From assembly GCA_901420285.1 (NCBI GenBank), contig CABDVE010000001.1:1488001-1552000 (forward strand): a stretch of DNA of 64,000 nucleotides. The letters run 5' to 3'. The stretch is from Stutzerimonas stutzeri. GTDB taxonomy: Bacteria; Pseudomonadota; Gammaproteobacteria; Enterobacterales; Pasteurellaceae. The position numbers and the translations under genes were made by a program. Of the stretch, positions 60,850 through 64,000 are shown one piece after another (positions within the stretch are counted from its first letter, which is position 1; every line of letters begins with the position of its first letter). The notes beneath the pieces were generated by a model that saw only the letters and a program-made list of their open reading frames with translations, was not told the DNA's origin and ran no database searches.

Positions 60850-62574
60850 ATGTCTATTTTATTACAAGGCGGGCGTTTTAAAAAACGTTTAATGCCGATT
60901 TTGTTATCCGTGGCATTAGCCGGCTGTTCAAATTTATTCGACAGTAGTTTCACCGAAACACTTCAACGCGATGCTAATGCGAGTTCAGAATTTTATATGG
61001 ATAAACTGAATCAAGCACAAAACGCGGAAGATAAAGAAACTTATAAATTATTAGCGGCGCGTGTATTGATTGCCGAAAACAAGGTGGCGCAATCAGAAGC
61101 GCTGTTATCGGAGCTCGGCGCGCTAAATAATGTGCAAAAACTTGATCGAACATTAATCGAAGCCCGTATCGCAGCCGCAAAAGGGGCCAATGAAGAAGCG
61201 GAAAGTCGCCTTCGCACTATCGATCTAAGCAAACTTAGTCCGTCACAAAAAGCGCGTTTCTATGAAACGCAGGCCGTTGTGGCGGAAAATCGCAAAGACA
61301 TCATTGAAGCGATAAAAGCACGCATCAAAATGGATGAAAACTTGACCGACGTTCAACGCCGTCAAGATAATGTGGATAAAAGTTGGGCCTTATTACGCAG
61401 TGCCAACACAGGCGTAATTAACAATGCCTCAGACGAAGGAAATCCGGCGTTAGGCGGTTGGCTAACCTTGATTAAAGCTTACAACGATAATATTCGTCAG
61501 CCCGTTCAATTAAGTCAGGCGTTACAAAACTGGAAAGCAGCATATCCAAACCATGCGGCGGCGACATTATTCCCGAAAGAATTGCAAAATCTATTGAATT
61601 TTCAGCAAACCAATCTTTCCCAAGTCGGTTTGATTTTACCGATGAGCGGCGAAGGGCAAATTCTGGGTAAAACCATTCTTTCCGGCTTTAATGATGCAAA
61701 AGGTAATTCTTCTATTCCGGTGAAAATTTTTGATTCTTCCACGACACCGATTAACGAGATTATCGCGCAAGCTAAACAAGCGGGCATTAACGCGTTGGTC
61801 GGTCCGTTATTGAAACAAAATGTCGATGCGATTGTAGCGAATCCGGCCGTTGTGCAAGGCATGGACGTTTTGACGCTAAATACAACGCCGAATGCGCAAG
61901 CGATTAATCAGCTTTGCTACTACGGTTTGTCGCCGGAAGACGAAGCGGAATCCGCCGCCACTAAAATGTGGAATGACGGCGTACGCAATCCGGTAGTCGC
62001 CATGCCGCAAAATGAATTAGGTCAGCGGGTAGGCAACGCCTTTAATGTGCGTTGGCAAAAATTGACTTCGACGGATGCCAACATCCGTTATTACAATTTA
62101 GCCGCAGACGTGCCTTATTTCTTCCAAGAAAATGGTGCCGACGCAAATGCGCTTTATGTAGTAGCGAATCCTGATGAACTAGCGGAAATCAAAGGCTATC
62201 TCACTAATAATAATGCAGCGAACGTAAAAATTTACGCCAGCTCGCGTTCTAACGCGGCGACCAATTCCGCTGACTACGCGGCGCAAATGAACGGCGTACA
62301 ATTTAGCGATATTCCGTTCTTCAAAGAATCCTCCGGTACGCAATATAAAAAAGTAGCGGGTTCCACCGGCGGTGAATATCAATTAATGCGTTTATATGCG
62401 ATGGGGTCCGACGCATGGTTATTAATTAACCACTTCAACGAATTACGCCAAGTGCCGGGCTATCGTTTAAACGGTTTAACCGGCGTATTGAGCGCGGGGC
62501 CGAACTGTAACGTTGAGCGCGATATGACTTGGTTCCAATACCAAAACGCCAATGCGGTGCCAATTTCAAACTAG
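60850..62574 (+). CDS. lpoA: Penicillin-binding protein activator LpoA
   Basis: LpoA is an outer-membrane lipoprotein that stimulates PBP1A from outside the peptidoglycan. The protein is 574 residues. The lipobox is LALAGCSN (lipidated Cys26). The N-terminal TPR-like helical domain spans about 27-250, followed by a periplasmic-binding-protein-like domain starting near [19 protein letters not shown] (about 258-276). The start ATG at 60850 follows GGAGTG; a later ATG (60892) would leave a shorter signal peptide. A variant uptake-signal word lies at the 3' end (about 62551). Confidence 0.93.
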   Translation: MSILLQGGRFKKRLMPILLSVALAGCSNLFDSSFTETLQRDANASSEFYMDKLNQAQNAEDKETYKLLAARVLIAENKVAQSEALLSELGALNNVQKLDRTLIEARIAAAKGANEEAESRLRTIDLSKLSPSQKARFYETQAVVAENRKDIIEAIKARIKMDENLTDVQRRQDNVDKSWALLRSANTGVINNASDEGNPALGGWLTLIKAYNDNIRQPVQLSQALQNWKAAYPNHAAATLFPKELQNLLNFQQTNLSQVGLILPMSGEGQILGKTILSGFNDAKGNSSIPVKIFDSSTTPINEIIAQAKQAGINALVGPLLKQNVDAIVANPAVVQGMDVLTLNTTPNAQAINQLCYYGLSPEDEAESAATKMWNDGVRNPVVAMPQNELGQRVGNAFNVRWQKLTSTDANIRYYNLAADVPYFFQENGADANALYVVANPDELAEIKGYLTNNNAANVKIYASSRSNAATNSADYAAQMNGVQFSDIPFFKESSGTQYKKVAGSTGGEYQLMRLYAMGSDAWLLINHFNELRQVPGYRLNGLTGVLSAGPNCNVERDMTWFQYQNANAVPISN

Positions 62575-62575
62575 A

Positions 62576-62935
62576 ATGTTTTCCTTAAAACGTCGACAAG
62601 GGGCGAGCTTTGAGCAACAAGCTCGCCTTTTTTTAGAATCAAAAGGCTTGCGTTTTATCGCCGCCAATCAAAATTTCAAATGCGGTGAACTTGATTTGAT
62701 TATGCAAGACGGAGAAACCATTGTGTTCGTGGAAGTGCGTCAACGCTCCGACACACGTTTCGGTTCTGCCATAGACAGCGTGGACTGGCGCAAGCAACAA
62801 AAATGGTTAGATGCGGCGAATCTTTGGCTTGCCGAACGTAACTTAAGTTTGGAAGATGCGAATTGCCGTTTCGATCTCGTCGCTTTTGGCCAAAATACGC
62901 AAGATATTCAATGGATTGCTAATTTCCTCGATTAA
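62576..62935 (+). CDS. yraN: UPF0102 family protein YraN
   Basis: The 119-residue protein matches the YraN/UPF0102 family, which has a nuclease-like (Holliday-junction-resolvase-like) fold but no established function. Motifs: [19 protein letters not shown] (about 9-27), [20 protein letters not shown] (about 34-53, with the conserved E, D and later EVR residues). The ATG at 62576 starts 2 bases after the lpoA stop and fits family length; the in-frame upstream codons overlap lpoA. Confidence 0.92.
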   Translation: MFSLKRRQGASFEQQARLFLESKGLRFIAANQNFKCGELDLIMQDGETIVFVEVRQRSDTRFGSAIDSVDWRKQQKWLDAANLWLAERNLSLEDANCRFDLVAFGQNTQDIQWIANFLD

Positions 62936-62953
62936 TTTTAAACATAACTTACT

Positions 62954-63538
62954 ATGTTACAAAACATTAAAGACATTTACAGCGAAAGCATTCAAATTCA
63001 AATTTCCGCCTCCAGCTTACTCACCGAAAATATCGCGAACGCCAGCCAAAAAGTGATTCAATGCTTGCTCGGTGGTAATAAAGTGATTGCTTGTGGCATT
63101 TCACGTTCTTATGCCAACGCGCAATTTTTGGTCTCTAATCTGCTCAATCGCTATGATATTGAGCGCCCAAGTTTTCCTTCCGTGTTATTAAGCTTAGAAA
63201 GTGCAGTGGGTTCTTCGTTAGTTTTTGATCAAAGAGCGGAGCTGCTCTATCAACATCAATTTAACGCCGTCGCCCAAACAGGCGACTTACTGCTTGCCTT
63301 TGCTCCCCTCGGCTCGGAAAAAGTCGTGTTAAACACTATCGCCAATGCGGTCGGCAAAGAAATCGGCGTGATTGCGTTAACCGGTTCGAATAATGATGCA
63401 ATTCAAGGTTTACTGGCGGAAGAAGATCTTGAAATTTCTATTCCGACCAATAAAGAAACTCGGATTTTGGAAAACCATTTATTCGTAATCAATGCGATTT
63501 GCGAATTGATAGATCAGACCTTGTTTCCACGCGCTTGA
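62954..63538 (+). CDS. diaA: DnaA initiator-associating protein DiaA (SIS domain)
   Basis: DiaA is a SIS-domain tetramer that binds DnaA and promotes timely replication initiation. The protein is 194 residues (E. coli 196). The SIS core has GNKVIACGISRSYANAQFLV (about 41-60), GDLLLAFAPLGSEKVVLNTI and IGVIALTGSNND. It sits 18 bases after yraN in the conserved lpoA-yraN-diaA-dolP order. In the SIS core a serine-rich GS motif is replaced by GISRSYA, as in DiaA rather than GmhA. Confidence 0.92.
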   Translation: MLQNIKDIYSESIQIQISASSLLTENIANASQKVIQCLLGGNKVIACGISRSYANAQFLVSNLLNRYDIERPSFPSVLLSLESAVGSSLVFDQRAELLYQHQFNAVAQTGDLLLAFAPLGSEKVVLNTIANAVGKEIGVIALTGSNNDAIQGLLAEEDLEISIPTNKETRILENHLFVINAICELIDQTLFPRA

Positions 63539-63618
63539 CAGGATAATGATTGCCCGCCAAACTATTCTCCGATTTATTTGACTAACTCGTTGATTCATTA
63601 ACATAAAAGGAGAAAACA

Positions 63619-64000
63619 ATGACCTTCACTCCATTTAAAAAATTTGCCTTTATTTTGGGCGCATCGGTTATGTTACAAGGCTGTGTGGCGGCAGTGCTCG
63701 GCGGTGCCGCGGCCGGTGCAAAAGTGGCAACGGATCCCCGCACTGTCGGCACGCAAGTAGATGATGAAACCTTAGAGTTAAAAGTCGAAAACGCCTTGGA
63801 TAAAGACGCGCAAATCAGATCAGAAGCGCGCATCAATGCGGTGTCCTACAGCGGGCGCGTATTATTGATTGGTCAGGTACCAACCGCAAGCACAAAAGAG
63901 ACGGCAACCAGTTTAACCCAAGGCGTGCTTGGTGTAACCGAAGTTTATAACGAATTACAGATCGGTCCGAAAGTGGACTTAGCGCAAATCAGTCAAGACG
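63619..64000 (+). CDS. dolP: Outer-membrane lipoprotein DolP (YraP), 3' end outside window
   Basis: DolP is a lipoprotein with two BON domains that binds anionic phospholipid and helps outer-membrane integrity. The visible 127 codons begin MTFTPFKKFAFILGASVML followed by QGC, a good lipobox (lipidated Cys near residue 22). The first BON domain follows (TLELKVENALDKDAQIRSEA, then YSGRVLLIGQVP). AAAGGAG lies 7 bases before the ATG. Position after diaA fits E. coli. The second BON domain is cut by the window end. A variant uptake-signal word lies at about 63832. Confidence 0.92.
   Translation, partial: MTFTPFKKFAFILGASVMLQGCVAAVLGGAAAGAKVATDPRTVGTQVDDETLELKVENALDKDAQIRSEARINAVSYSGRVLLIGQVPTASTKETATSLTQGVLGVTEVYNELQIGPKVDLAQISQD

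Overview
The window is a chromosomal segment of a gamma-proteobacterium of the family Pasteurellaceae (the Haemophilus/Aggregatibacter side). The evidence is the galM-galK-galT / galS-mglBAC arrangement also known in Haemophilus, a fused glutathione-synthesis enzyme (GshF), the lpoA-yraN-diaA-dolP block, adjacent hldE and lpxL, and many copies of a 9-bp word related to the Haemophilus DNA uptake signal. I do not assign a species.

Layout: 1-8.1 kb holds dksA and a long minus-strand run, corC-lnt-mlaFEDCB-ibaG-murA (envelope lipid transport, lipoprotein acylation, first committed step of peptidoglycan synthesis). Next come a tRNA-Leu(CAG) and, from 8.5 to 17.1 kb, a galactose island: the Leloir enzymes galT-galK-galM on one strand, then galS and the high-affinity transporter mglBAC on the other. 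The island has CRP sites and an identical 15-bp galS-type operator in front of galT and mglB. 17.1-25 kb carries an IS3-type transposase tail remnant, maeB, a DUF1919 gene, gshF and uvrC. 25-32.6 kb is a divergent surface-glycan locus: three glycosyltransferases and a polymerase-like membrane protein leftward; a flippase, a pyruvyltransferase-family protein and a YdcF-family protein rightward.

32.6-44.1 kb is a complete hydrogenase-4 type operon (hyfABCDEFGHI plus hycH and hycI maturation genes) with an FNR-like box in front of hyfA. The maturation gene hypF lies just beyond, on the other strand, after a SIMPL-domain gene. 47.7-57.9 kb has a nitroreductase, hldE, lpxL, parE, a copper nitrite reductase gene lodged between parE and parC, parC and gltS. 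The window ends with tldD, rsmI and the lpoA-yraN-diaA-dolP block (dolP is cut by the window edge).

The most unusual signal is a dispersed word, CAATGCGGT (extended TTCAATGCGGTGCT). I count about 35 copies by eye on both strands, in genes and between them, against about 11 copies of the classical Haemophilus uptake signal AAGTGCGGT. The hyfA-hyfI genes reverse this ratio (5 classical, 1 variant), which suggests a different ancestry. Paired inverted copies form terminator-like hairpins at several gene ends, and one spacer holds three tandem 24-bp units carrying the word.
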